Below are positions 9,392-17,648 of a stretch of 64,000 bases of DNA, one piece after another. The position numbers and the translations under genes are program-made. Origin of the DNA: CAZVYJ01 sp964631565 (GTDB taxonomy: Bacteria; Planctomycetota; Phycisphaerae; SM23-33); NCBI GenBank assembly GCA_964631565.1, contig CAZVYJ010000003.1, positions 41,072-105,071 of the forward strand. Direction: 5' to 3'. The notes beneath the pieces were generated by a model. That model was given only the letters and a program-made list of their open reading frames with translations, ran no database searches and had not been told where the DNA came from. The first letter of the stretch is position 1, and the number at the start of each line of letters is the position of its first letter.

Positions 9392-10153
9392 ATGACTACA
9401 GAGAAATGGGGGACAGTACTGGCTTGTATGCTGCTGATCATGACGGTCGGCGCATCGGCCGAGGCAAGCATGATCGGTGTCAATTTTGTGGGTGCAGGCG
9501 CATCGTTGGCTGCAACCGACTCTTCGGGCTATGTGCCGCAGACAAACTGGAACAACGCCACCGGCGTCAGCGGAACAGGCTTGGCGCTGAACGATGAGTC
9601 GGGCACTGCCACCGGGGCAACGGTTACCTACAACAGCTACGGTGGTTTCGGCCTTCAGTCCTTTCCATGGTGGGAAGGTGCTGCATCGGTTCCGGCTGAT
9701 CAGCAGATGATGAATGGTGTTATCATGGCCTTCTACCTGGAGGGAAACGGGTCAGCAACCACCATGGCTTCCGCCACGGTCAGCGACATACCGTACGATC
9801 TGTATGATGCCTATGTTTACATAGGTTCCGATAGAAACGCACATACTACGATGATTACGATCGGAGCGGCGAATTACTACTCGATTTATAACCAGTACAG
9901 TCAAACGGAATTTGCATTCGTTGAGATTACGAGCATCGACCCGAACAACCCGACGCAGTATGGCAACTATATTCATTTGAGCGGTCTGACAAGTGACACC
10001 TTCAGTGTCACGGAACAGACGTTGCCTGGATGGTTTGCCCCCAGCACTCCGGGTATCTATGGTATTCAGATTGTTGCGGTTCCCGAGCCGGGGACAATGA
10101 TGCTGCTCGGTCTCGGCGGGCTTGGAGCCGTGATTCGCCGTCGCAAAAATTAA
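9392..10153 (+). CDS. PEP-CTERM sorting-domain secreted protein
   Basis: A 253-residue exported protein. It has an N-terminal signal peptide ending around A-S-A-E-A-S, then a Ser/Thr/Gly/Asn-rich beta-structured body. The C-terminal anchor is complete: V-P-E-P-G-T, a hydrophobic helix and R-R-R-K at the end. Such tails are recognised by an exosortase (EpsH/XrtA type), which is not encoded in this window. The ATG at 9392 has AAGGAG upstream; the open frame extends 60 codons further without a ribosome-binding site. A strong terminator follows, so it is a single-gene unit. It is probably a surface or matrix protein. Confidence 0.9.
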   Translation: MTTEKWGTVLACMLLIMTVGASAEASMIGVNFVGAGASLAATDSSGYVPQTNWNNATGVSGTGLALNDESGTATGATVTYNSYGGFGLQSFPWWEGAASVPADQQMMNGVIMAFYLEGNGSATTMASATVSDIPYDLYDAYVYIGSDRNAHTTMITIGAANYYSIYNQYSQTEFAFVEITSIDPNNPTQYGNYIHLSGLTSDTFSVTEQTLPGWFAPSTPGIYGIQIVAVPEPGTMMLLGLGGLGAVIRRRKN

Positions 10154-10208
10154 GTTTTTAATCCGACAAATGCCGGAAAGCCCAGAAAATGGTTCCTATT
10201 GGGCTTAG

Positions 10209-10240
10209 CGGGCCATTCCAGACAGGGATGGCCCGTTTCT
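10209..10240 (+). terminator. Intrinsic terminator after PEP-CTERM gene
   Basis: An 11-bp stem, 10209-10219 with 10225-10235 (one G-U type pair), five-base loop, then TTTCTATT. It is the obvious stop for the PEP-CTERM transcript. Confidence 0.85.
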
Positions 10241-10281
10241 ATTAATTTGAGATATGAAACGCGGAGGAGAATTCGTGATGC

Positions 10282-11349
10282 CTAATACGCGCCCAGTTTT
10301 TTGACCAGCTCAATGACGCGGCGGAAGTTTTCGAGACTGACCACGTCCGGGATGGAGTGGTCCGTAGCCCAGATGTAGCCGCCGTTTTTCTTCAGTGTCG
10401 GCAGCTTGGAACGGATTTCAGCTTCCATGGCGGATATGTCGCTCCACAGCACGGCGTTCATGCCGCCGTGAAGCACCAGTTCGCGGCCGTACTTCCGCTT
10501 GACCTCCAGCGTATCGACGCCGGCCTTCACCTCCAGCGGATTCAGCGCGTCGAGGCCCATGTCTATGAAATCCGGAATCAACGTGTGAATGTCGCCGCAG
10601 GAATGCATGCGGACCTTTATGCCTTTTGAATGCGCCCATTCGATAGCGCGGCGATGGGCCGGCTTGACCAGACTGCGATACATGTCCAGCGACATGAACG
10701 TGTGGCCCTTGTAGCCGAGATCATCGCACCAGAAAACGCTGTCGAAATCATACCCGGCGTCCAGCACCTGCTGGGCCAGCGCGATGCTCATTTCCGCCTG
10801 CGTGTTGAACATGTCCATGCACCAGTCGGGGTTCTCAGCCAGCGCCATCAGTATCCGCTCGGTGCCGCAGACCCACGAATGCGTCAGGTCGAAACCGAGA
10901 TTGAAGTGCGCCTCCACCCAGAAGCCTTTCTTTCGCCAGACCGGATGGTTTTTCTTCAGATTCTCCCAGTTGATGCGGTCCGGCGTGGGCGTCATGCGGG
11001 CCTTGGCCGCCCGCCACGTGTCGGGGTCCTTGATGGTGAAGTCCAGAAAATCCGGCGTGGACGCGATGTGCTTCCAGTTCTTGAGCGTCGCGCCCCAGTT
11101 TGTGGTGACGATACTGTACTCGTCGGTTTCCTCGATGGTTTTCCATTCGTATCGCGGGCTTATATCCAGCACGATGCCGGCTACCTGGTCCAGTCCGAAG
11201 TACTCCGTCCAGTCCGCGCCTGCCGGCAGGCCTTCACGCCGCCATCGCTCGATAGTCGTGCCCCACGGCGCGTCCATAATGGGCACGCGGTCGGCCTCCT
11301 TATGCGCGAAGATGCGTGAAAAACGTTCGTGGGTGGTGAGTTCAGTCAT
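10282..11349 (-). CDS. UroD-fold protein with HxCG zinc motif (paralog 2)
   Basis: A 355-residue member of the UroD superfamily. Of the three in this window it is the only one with the H-S-C-G-D motif (His249, Cys251), the zinc-ligand motif of MtaA/MtbA-type cobalamin:CoM methyltransferases and of methyl-transfer relatives. This favours a zinc-dependent methyl-transfer or demethylation role over decarboxylation. No corrinoid protein gene is in the window. It lies 20 bases downstream of paralog 3 on the same strand, so the two are likely co-transcribed, and the DeoR regulator is next upstream. Confidence 0.8.
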   Translation of the reverse strand: MTELTTHERFSRIFAHKEADRVPIMDAPWGTTIERWRREGLPAGADWTEYFGLDQVAGIVLDISPRYEWKTIEETDEYSIVTTNWGATLKNWKHIASTPDFLDFTIKDPDTWRAAKARMTPTPDRINWENLKKNHPVWRKKGFWVEAHFNLGFDLTHSWVCGTERILMALAENPDWCMDMFNTQAEMSIALAQQVLDAGYDFDSVFWCDDLGYKGHTFMSLDMYRSLVKPAHRRAIEWAHSKGIKVRMHSCGDIHTLIPDFIDMGLDALNPLEVKAGVDTLEVKRKYGRELVLHGGMNAVLWSDISAMEAEIRSKLPTLKKNGGYIWATDHSIPDVVSLENFRRVIELVKKLGAY

Positions 11350-11369
11350 GTCTGAGCCTTTGTCAGTGC

Positions 11370-12443
11370 TTACTCGCTTCTGCCGACCCAGTAGTTTTTG
11401 AATTCTTCAATCGCTCCCAATGCCGCGTCGATGTTTTCAAGCGGGACGTCCGGATAAATGTCCGCCCGCACGACCAGTCCGCCGACCGGGCTGCCAAGTT
11501 CGGTGATGATTTCCCTGATATGCCGGCGGACCTGCTGCGGTTTTTCTCGCGGCAGTATGAACTGCCTGTCGACGTCCGCGATTATGCACATGCGGCCCTT
11601 TAGCCTCTTTTTTATCACATCCAGGCCGACGCAGTTGACCTGCATGTTGAAAGCGGTCAGGCCCGCTTCCAGAAATTCATCCCAGAGGTCCACGGTGTAG
11701 CCGTCACTGTGCTGCGTCGTCAGCGCGCCATACTGTTTGCACAGGTCATACATTTTCGCATAGCCGGGCTTGAAGTACCGGCGGAAAGTGGCGGGACTTA
11801 TCATGCAGCGGTCCTGGCAGCCCCAGTCGTCGCCGAAATAGATGAGGTCAACGGGGGCGCCCAGTTCAAGGGCGTGCCGGAGGTATCGCATGTTGTAGTC
11901 CAGCACCAGGTCTATGATTTCCTGTATTTCCGGTGTTCCCATGGCCAGGTCGGCCAGGGCGTCTTCCATGCCGCGAAGGAAATGCACCCGCTCGAAGAAC
12001 CGTTCGCCGCCGATGCCGACAGGCTCACCCTTGGCCCGCATTTCATTGCAGCGTCGGACGAATGCGCCCCAGTCGTGCGTGCCCCGCTCGGTGTAGACAA
12101 GGGGGTCCGGCGCCTTGTAATGGCGCAGATTGCGGATGTCGCTGAGCGGATGACTGACAATCTGGCCTTCCATGCCGTCGCGCAGGCAGTGCCAGACGCA
12201 CCCCCAGTTGTCGAGAGTCTCCTCGCCGGAGCGATTAGCCGGTCCGGCCATCGCGCGAAAGTCCGTGCCTCGTTTCGGCGGCTCTATACCGGCGCCGGGG
12301 TGCTTCTCGACAATATCGATCAGGGCGTCGCCGTACCTGATCCATGTGGCGAGCGAAAAGCCCGCCCAGATGATTACTTCGCCGTTGCCGCGAAGCAGCA
12401 GCGTGTCGCGATATCGCTGCCCGGCTGTCGTTTTGTCTGACAA
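11370..12443 (-). CDS. UroD-fold protein (paralog 3)
   Basis: A 357-residue UroD superfamily protein. The metal-motif position reads H-S-D-G-Y (His245, Asp247), so Cys is replaced by Asp, a variant common in planctomycete and Lentisphaerae copies of unknown function. The N-terminus has an R-Y-R-D-T-L segment followed by the barrel. Translation appears to start at TTG (12443) with AAAGGA seven bases upstream; no closer ATG or GTG fits as well. It lies between the DeoR gene (36 bases upstream) and paralog 2, on one strand, probably one operon. Confidence 0.8.
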   Translation of the reverse strand: MSDKTTAGQRYRDTLLLRGNGEVIIWAGFSLATWIRYGDALIDIVEKHPGAGIEPPKRGTDFRAMAGPANRSGEETLDNWGCVWHCLRDGMEGQIVSHPLSDIRNLRHYKAPDPLVYTERGTHDWGAFVRRCNEMRAKGEPVGIGGERFFERVHFLRGMEDALADLAMGTPEIQEIIDLVLDYNMRYLRHALELGAPVDLIYFGDDWGCQDRCMISPATFRRYFKPGYAKMYDLCKQYGALTTQHSDGYTVDLWDEFLEAGLTAFNMQVNCVGLDVIKKRLKGRMCIIADVDRQFILPREKPQQVRRHIREIITELGSPVGGLVVRADIYPDVPLENIDAALGAIEEFKNYWVGRSE

Positions 12444-12479
12444 AGAGTATTCCTTTCGATATCGTTTTTGATAAACAGG

Positions 12480-13301
12480 TTATGCCAGCAGAACATTAAT
12501 ACCGGCTTTCTTGAGCTGTCTGATAATGCCCTGCGGCGCGTCCTGGTTGGTTATTACAGTCTTTATTTCCTTCAGTGCGATGGTCTGGTGAAAGGCCGAA
12601 ACGCCCATCTTGCTTGCGTCGGCAATGATGAATGATTCTCGCGCATGGGCGTTCATGGTCGTTTTTATATTGCGTTCCATGATTGCGTTGTTGGAGCATC
12701 CCATTTGGGGGTCGATGGCGGCCGACGCGATGAAAGCCTTGTCCGGGAAAAAACGTTCAAGCTGAATCTCGGTAAGCGGGCCGACAAATGCGTTCAGCCG
12801 CTCATTCAGCTCGCCGCCCGGGCAAAGAATACGGATGCCGAGTTTCTGCCTGAGAATATTGATATTGTCCAGAGAATGGGTGATTACGGTCAGATCCATG
12901 TTTTCCGCGAGGCATTCAGCCAGGTAATAGCACGTTGAGCCTGCATCGAGAAATATGGTATCGCCGTGCCTTATCAATCCGGCGGCAAAGGCGGCGATTG
13001 CTCGTTTGGCCTTGGCGTTCTTGTGCAGACGTGACGCGACGTGGGTTATGGCCGTCTCGTTCTGGAGGGGGATGGCTCCTCCATGTACTCGCCGGAGCAG
13101 CCCATGCTTCTCCATGCGCATCAGTTCCCGCCTGACGGTTATGGCTGATACACCTAGAATTTCCGCCAGGCCGTCGGGCGAGGCGAAACCCTTTTTCGTA
13201 AGCACATCGAGAATCGCCCTTTGGCGGCTGTTGACAGGTCCGCAGTAGCCCCCGCCGGGGGGAACTGTACGTTCAGTATTTTCACGACGGTCTCTTGACA
13301 T
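12480..13301 (-). CDS. DeoR-family transcriptional regulator
   Basis: A 273-residue DeoR-type repressor. The N-terminal winged HTH lies at about residues 25-78 with the family signature V-S-A-I-T-V-R-R-E-L and R-R-V-H-G-G-A. The C-terminal DeoRC sensor has D-A-G-S-T-C-Y-Y-L-A and I-I-A-D-A-S-K-M-G, the fold that binds phosphorylated sugars. The ATG at 13301 is the first good start; a TTG two codons upstream is less likely. No Shine-Dalgarno site precedes it, and a possible -10 ends only about seven bases away, so the mRNA may be leaderless. It is divergent from the PfkB operon, with a palindrome in between. The expected effector is a sugar phosphate made by that operon. Confidence 0.9.
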   Translation of the reverse strand: MSRDRRENTERTVPPGGGYCGPVNSRQRAILDVLTKKGFASPDGLAEILGVSAITVRRELMRMEKHGLLRRVHGGAIPLQNETAITHVASRLHKNAKAKRAIAAFAAGLIRHGDTIFLDAGSTCYYLAECLAENMDLTVITHSLDNINILRQKLGIRILCPGGELNERLNAFVGPLTEIQLERFFPDKAFIASAAIDPQMGCSNNAIMERNIKTTMNAHARESFIIADASKMGVSAFHQTIALKEIKTVITNQDAPQGIIRQLKKAGINVLLA

Positions 13302-13307
13302 GAACAA

Positions 13308-13337
13308 ATATTATCACATAATATCATAAATGGTCAA
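13308..13337. promoter_or_regulatory. Candidate DeoR operator palindrome and promoter
   Basis: ATATTATCACATAATAT at 13308-13324 is a perfect inverted repeat (7-bp arms, 3-bp centre) in the 77-base gap between the divergent regulator and the sugar operon. On the minus strand, TTGACC (13332-13337) and TAATAT (13308-13313) are spaced 18 bases, a plausible regulator promoter whose -10 lies inside the palindrome. That fits autorepression plus control of the divergent operon. Binding is inferred, not shown. Confidence 0.55.
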
Positions 13338-13378
13338 GCCTGAGATTGTGCACATATACCGGGCTGACGGAGTAAAAC

Positions 13379-14326
13379 GTGAAAGACAGCAGCGATAGCC
13401 GCATTCATTGCCTTGGTGTTGTGGTGGTCGATGCGCTCGGGTGTACGATTTCGCAATATCCTTCGCCTCGCGTGCGGCCTCAGGTTACAACCGAATCGCT
13501 GCGCTTTGCGCCTGGCGGCGGGGCGGCCAACACCGGCATTGCACTGGCCCGGATGGGCGTACCGACGGCTGTCTTTTCAAAAATCGGCGACGACCTGACG
13601 GGGCGGTTCATACTGGATGCCCTGCGGCAGCGGGGAATCGATATTGCTGGTGTTCGGATTGCACCTGACCAGTCGACGCCGTTTACCTATGTCGCAATCC
13701 ATTCGGACGGCGAGAGGACGTTCCTGCACACGCCGGGCGTCAATCGAACCTTCTGTCAGGCTGACATCGACCGTGAAAAACTGCTTGGGACCGATTTCCT
13801 GCTTTATCAGGACTGCTGGTGTCTGCCAGCCCTTGACGGCGAGCCGGCGGCGGAACTCCTCGCCGAGGCCAGGCGCCGCGGCGTTAAGACCTGTCTGGAT
13901 GAATGCTGGGGCTTTGGCCCGAATCGCCGGACATGGGAGAAAATGCTGCCCCACGTGGACTACGTCATGCTCAGCCTCGACGATGTACGGACCATATACC
14001 CCGACATGGGCGCCGAGAAGGTCGCATCGCATGTCCTGTCTCTCGGCGCAGGTGCTGTCGCCGTGAAGATGGGTTCGCGGGGCAGTCTGGTTGCAAGCGG
14101 CGGCCGGCAGTGGCGGCTGAACGCGCTGCCGGCGAACGTTATTGACACCACAGGCGCCGGCGACTGCTGGGACGCCGGTTTTATCGCGGCCCTCAGACGC
14201 GGTATGGAACTGCCCGAGGCTGCGAAAGTCGGTCACGCCTGCGCGGCGTTCTGCGTTGAGCATGTAGGAGGCGCGGAAGGAATTCCGCTTTTCGATGACG
14301 TTATCAAACGGGCCGAGTCGGCATGA
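13379..14326 (+). CDS. PfkB-family carbohydrate kinase
   Basis: A 315-residue ribokinase-superfamily kinase. It has the N-terminal substrate-site run G-G-G-A-A-N-T-G-I-A-L-A-R-M-G (46-60) and the C-terminal nucleotide/catalytic motif D-T-T-G-A-G-D (256-262), with Asp262 as base. It phosphorylates a sugar or keto-sugar acid with ATP, producing the substrate of the aldolase at the end of this operon and probably the DeoR effector. It starts with GTG, preceded by a GGAG eight bases upstream. It is the first gene of a five-gene operon; the next gene starts 46 bases on. In the iol pathway the equivalent step is IolC. Confidence 0.9.
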   Translation: MKDSSDSRIHCLGVVVVDALGCTISQYPSPRVRPQVTTESLRFAPGGGAANTGIALARMGVPTAVFSKIGDDLTGRFILDALRQRGIDIAGVRIAPDQSTPFTYVAIHSDGERTFLHTPGVNRTFCQADIDREKLLGTDFLLYQDCWCLPALDGEPAAELLAEARRRGVKTCLDECWGFGPNRRTWEKMLPHVDYVMLSLDDVRTIYPDMGAEKVASHVLSLGAGAVAVKMGSRGSLVASGGRQWRLNALPANVIDTTGAGDCWDAGFIAALRRGMELPEAAKVGHACAAFCVEHVGGAEGIPLFDDVIKRAESA

Positions 14327-14372
14327 ACGCGCCTTGGCGGCCCACGGAATAAATCTGAATGCAAGCGAGGTT

Positions 14373-15413
14373 ATGAACATGCAGTCAAACGGAAAAGTAA
14401 GAGTCGGGATTATCGGCCTCGGAATGGGCTGTTATCATCTCGAGATACTCAGGAAGAACAGCCGAGCCGAAGTAACCGCCTTGTGCGACCTGCGCAAGGA
14501 TCATGCCGAGAATCTCGCCAGGCAGCACCATGTTCCCGGCGTGTATACCGATTATCGCGACGTGCTCAAGGATCCGCATGTTGACGCAGTGGTGGTGGCG
14601 CTGCCGGTGTATCTGCACTCTCCGGTGTCGCTGGCGGCACTGAACGCCGGCAAGCATGTCCTGGTCGAAAAGCCGATGGCCGCCAGCTCCGCCGAGGCGA
14701 GCGAGATGCTTCATGCCGCCCGAAAGAAGGGCCTGGTGCTGACCATTAATCATAATCAGCGGTTTGACCCGACGACGGTGTTTCTCAAGTCGTACATCGC
14801 CGAGGGGAATCTCGGGCACATACATTTCGCCCGGGCCGTCTGGACGCGGCCGTACGGCATGCTGCCCGGAACGGACCGGAACTGGTTCAACGAGAAGGAC
14901 AAGGGCGGCGGCGTGCTTTTCGACCTGGGCACGCATCTGCTCGACAGGGTTTTGTCGCTTCTGGATTTTCCGCAGCCGGTGCAGTGCGCCGCTTCGCTGT
15001 TCACCGTCCTTGGCAAGGAGCAGCAGCGCAATACCGGCTGCAGGTTCGACGCGGAAGACCTGGCCGTCGGCATGGTCCAGTTCGAGGGAGGCATGACGAT
15101 GCAGCTGGAGACCGGCTTCGGCTCGCATATCGAAAAGGAACTGCTTTATTTCGAACTTTACGGCGAGAAGGGCGGCGCGACCACACGAGACGGGCTGAAG
15201 CTGTTCTCGGCGGTTCAGGGCAGCGGCTTTGTTTCGGCGCCGTGCATGAAACTGCCCGCACCTTCCATACCGTCGGTGCCTGATGATTTCGTGGACGCAA
15301 TAATAAACCGGCGCGAGCCGATAATTTCGCCGGAATCGGGGCTGAAAGTGACCGGTATTCTCGAAGCCCTGCGGACAGCCGGCGAAAAAGGATGGGGCAG
15401 GCTTTCATCGTAA
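14373..15413 (+). CDS. Gfo/Idh/MocA family dehydrogenase
   Basis: A 346-residue NAD(P)-dependent dehydrogenase. The Rossmann motif G-I-I-G-L-G-M-G is at 12-19 and the catalytic E-K-P at 99-101. The C-terminal domain has a D-L-G-T-H-L-L-D run, the usual catalytic His region of inositol/glucose-fructose oxidoreductase relatives. The ATG at 14373 (or the one two codons later) fits a GCGAGG site; the longer reading into the kinase gene does not. It is the second gene of the sugar operon and the likely first oxidation step, analogous to IolG. Confidence 0.9.
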   Translation: MNMQSNGKVRVGIIGLGMGCYHLEILRKNSRAEVTALCDLRKDHAENLARQHHVPGVYTDYRDVLKDPHVDAVVVALPVYLHSPVSLAALNAGKHVLVEKPMAASSAEASEMLHAARKKGLVLTINHNQRFDPTTVFLKSYIAEGNLGHIHFARAVWTRPYGMLPGTDRNWFNEKDKGGGVLFDLGTHLLDRVLSLLDFPQPVQCAASLFTVLGKEQQRNTGCRFDAEDLAVGMVQFEGGMTMQLETGFGSHIEKELLYFELYGEKGGATTRDGLKLFSAVQGSGFVSAPCMKLPAPSIPSVPDDFVDAIINRREPIISPESGLKVTGILEALRTAGEKGWGRLSS

Positions 15414-15474
15414 GCGGATTTATCCAATGCACGATTATGAATATCTCGGACAACAAAAATAAAGGAAACACAAA

Positions 15475-16299
15475 ATGAAACTTGGATTTGTGGCGGTTCC
15501 CACCGAAGACAATATCCGGATGGCGGCAAGAATCGGGTTTGACGGAATAGAAGTTGCGCTGGGACGCTGGGCGGGTCAGGGTAATGACATGACGGCAGAG
15601 AACGCCCGCAAATCGCGCGGCCTGCTGGACAAAAACGGACTCAAGGCCCTCACGGTGCAGCTGGCTGAAGATTACTGCGACGGCGGCAAGCCGGTAGATC
15701 GCATGAAAAAGACCATTGAGGCGGCAGGAATACTCGGAACGCGCATCGTCACGGTTAACGCCTGGGTTCCCGCGGGTCTGAAGCCGGCGGAAAAGTTCGA
15801 TTACTACAAAAAAGTGTGGTCCGAGTTCGCGAAGCTGGCCGAGGACAGCGGCGTGCGGATTGGCATCGAAAACTGCCCGCACGGCGGCGTAAACCTCGGC
15901 TCCTGCGTCAGGGCGTTCGAACGGATGTTCGAGCTGGTGCCTTCGAAGGCGATCGGCCTGGAGTTCGACCCGTCGCACTTCGTCTTCCAGTTCATGGATT
16001 ACATTTCGGCCATCCGCCGCTTCGGCGACAGGATCATCGCGTTCCACGCCAAGGACACGCAGGTTATGCGCGACAAACTGGACGCGGTCGGCATTTACGG
16101 CGACAGGTACCTTGACGAATGGTGGTGGCGGTTCCGCATGCCGGGCTACGGCGATGTCGACTGGAAAGCCGTCTTCGTCGCGCTTTCGGACATCAAGTAC
16201 GCCGGCGACATAATCATCGAGCACGAGGACCCGTCCTTCGAGGGCGAAGATGGTCTGCGACGCGGGCACAAATTCCTGCGGCAGTACATCATGGATTGA
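15475..16299 (+). CDS. Sugar phosphate isomerase/epimerase (xylose-isomerase-like TIM barrel)
   Basis: A 274-residue AP-endonuclease-2/IolE/IolI-type TIM barrel. The metal-binding strands are visible: G-I-E-N-C-P-H, L-E-F-D-P-S-H-F, A-F-H-A-K-D-T and I-E-H-E-D-P. It could be an epimerase, isomerase or dehydratase acting on the oxidised sugar. AAAGGA precedes the ATG. The following isomerase gene begins right after its stop, so the two are translationally linked. It is analogous to IolE or IolI in the inositol operon. Confidence 0.85.
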   Translation: MKLGFVAVPTEDNIRMAARIGFDGIEVALGRWAGQGNDMTAENARKSRGLLDKNGLKALTVQLAEDYCDGGKPVDRMKKTIEAAGILGTRIVTVNAWVPAGLKPAEKFDYYKKVWSEFAKLAEDSGVRIGIENCPHGGVNLGSCVRAFERMFELVPSKAIGLEFDPSHFVFQFMDYISAIRRFGDRIIAFHAKDTQVMRDKLDAVGIYGDRYLDEWWWRFRMPGYGDVDWKAVFVALSDIKYAGDIIIEHEDPSFEGEDGLRRGHKFLRQYIMD

Positions 16300-16313
16300 T
16301 GAAAGGCGATGTA

Positions 16314-17648
16314 ATGTCCAAATCAACGGCTGACGCGGTATTCGACAGGCTTTCGGCTTTGCCGATGGTCGATGCGCATACGCATCTTGTCGACGGACGC
16401 CTTGGTGCGCGGGGTCTGCATGACATAGTGCTTTATCACATGGCCGTCAGCGAGCTGTACTCGGCCGGCTGCCCCGACGGTGCGAGGCTGACCCAGTACC
16501 CCGGCTGGCCCGATATTGACGAGGCGCATTCGAGAATCATTCGCGCAATGCCGTATTTCAACGATGTCCGCAACACGGGGATATCGTGGGGAATACGGGT
16601 AATCCTCCGCGACCTGTATCAGTGGAACAAGCCGATAACGCCCGACAACTGGCGGAAGCTGGACGACCTGATTCGCGAACGGGCCGACGACCGCGCATGG
16701 CACAGGGAAATACTGCGCCGGGCGGACATCGCGGCATCCTGCACGGAGCTTGCCCGGCGGCGGGCCGGCGATGACGACGACCTGCTGACCTACGCCCTGG
16801 AATGGGGCTTTTTCACCCGCTGCCAGTGGGGCGAGTATGATACAGCCCTGTACGAACTGGAACGATGCTGGGGGCATCAGCCCGGCCCTGCTTCGCCTAT
16901 AGGTGCGGGCGGTCGGGCCAAACCGGACCGCGAAATCCGCAATGTCGATGATGTTCGCCGGGCCGTCGCGCACTACGTTGACGCCGTTCGCAAATCCGGC
17001 GTGCACGCCATGGCGACGCACATTTCGACGGACCTGGATTTCCGCCGCGTGACCGATGAAGAAATGAACGCTGCCATTGCGAAGCGGAAGTCAGCCGGCC
17101 CGCAGGAACGTGATATTTACGCCTCTTATGTGAACGAGGAATTTCTGTCGCGGCTGGAGGCCGACGCGCCCGGTGTGGTCTTCCAGTTCAGTTACGGGGC
17201 CGAGCCGCTGCCGTTCGAGACAGGCAGCCGGCTTGACCAGCGGTCTGTCGCGCAGCTGGCCGAGATAATCAGCCGGCATCCGCGGCTGAAGTTCATGTGC
17301 TTCCTTGCCAGCCGGCATGCGAACCAGTCGCTCTGCACGCTCTGCCGCGAACTGCCCAACCTGTCGCTGGCCGGATACTGGTGGCACAACTTTTTCCCGT
17401 CCGCCATCCGGCAGGTTATGGAAGAGCGGCTGGACATGCTGCCGCTGAACCGCCAGCTGGGATTCTTCTCGGACGCCTACTGCGTCGAGTGGACGTATGC
17501 GAAGGCGTACATCGTTCGCAAACAGCTGGCCGAGGTGCTGGCCTGCAAAATTCTGCAGGGTCAGTACACAATCGAGGAGGCCCTTTCGGTCGCCGGGACG
17601 ATTCTCGACAAAACCACGCGCGACCTGCTGGCTATCGGAGTGAAATAA
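16314..17648 (+). CDS. UxaC-like amidohydrolase-fold isomerase
   Basis: A 444-residue protein of the glucuronate-isomerase (UxaC) branch of the metal-dependent hydrolase fold. M-V-D-A-H-T-H-L (Asp20, His22, His24) supplies the metal ligands. The L-Y-H-M-A-V-S-E-L segment and the C-terminal F-S-D-A-Y-C-V-E-W run match planctomycete UxaC-like proteins. It would interconvert an aldose uronate-type compound and its ketose. I chose the ATG at 16314 (GAAAGG seven bases upstream); an ATG at 16299 overlapping the previous stop is possible. Its stop overlaps the aldolase start by one base. Confidence 0.8.
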   Translation: MSKSTADAVFDRLSALPMVDAHTHLVDGRLGARGLHDIVLYHMAVSELYSAGCPDGARLTQYPGWPDIDEAHSRIIRAMPYFNDVRNTGISWGIRVILRDLYQWNKPITPDNWRKLDDLIRERADDRAWHREILRRADIAASCTELARRRAGDDDDLLTYALEWGFFTRCQWGEYDTALYELERCWGHQPGPASPIGAGGRAKPDREIRNVDDVRRAVAHYVDAVRKSGVHAMATHISTDLDFRRVTDEEMNAAIAKRKSAGPQERDIYASYVNEEFLSRLEADAPGVVFQFSYGAEPLPFETGSRLDQRSVAQLAEIISRHPRLKFMCFLASRHANQSLCTLCRELPNLSLAGYWWHNFFPSAIRQVMEERLDMLPLNRQLGFFSDAYCVEWTYAKAYIVRKQLAEVLACKILQGQYTIEEALSVAGTILDKTTRDLLAIGVK

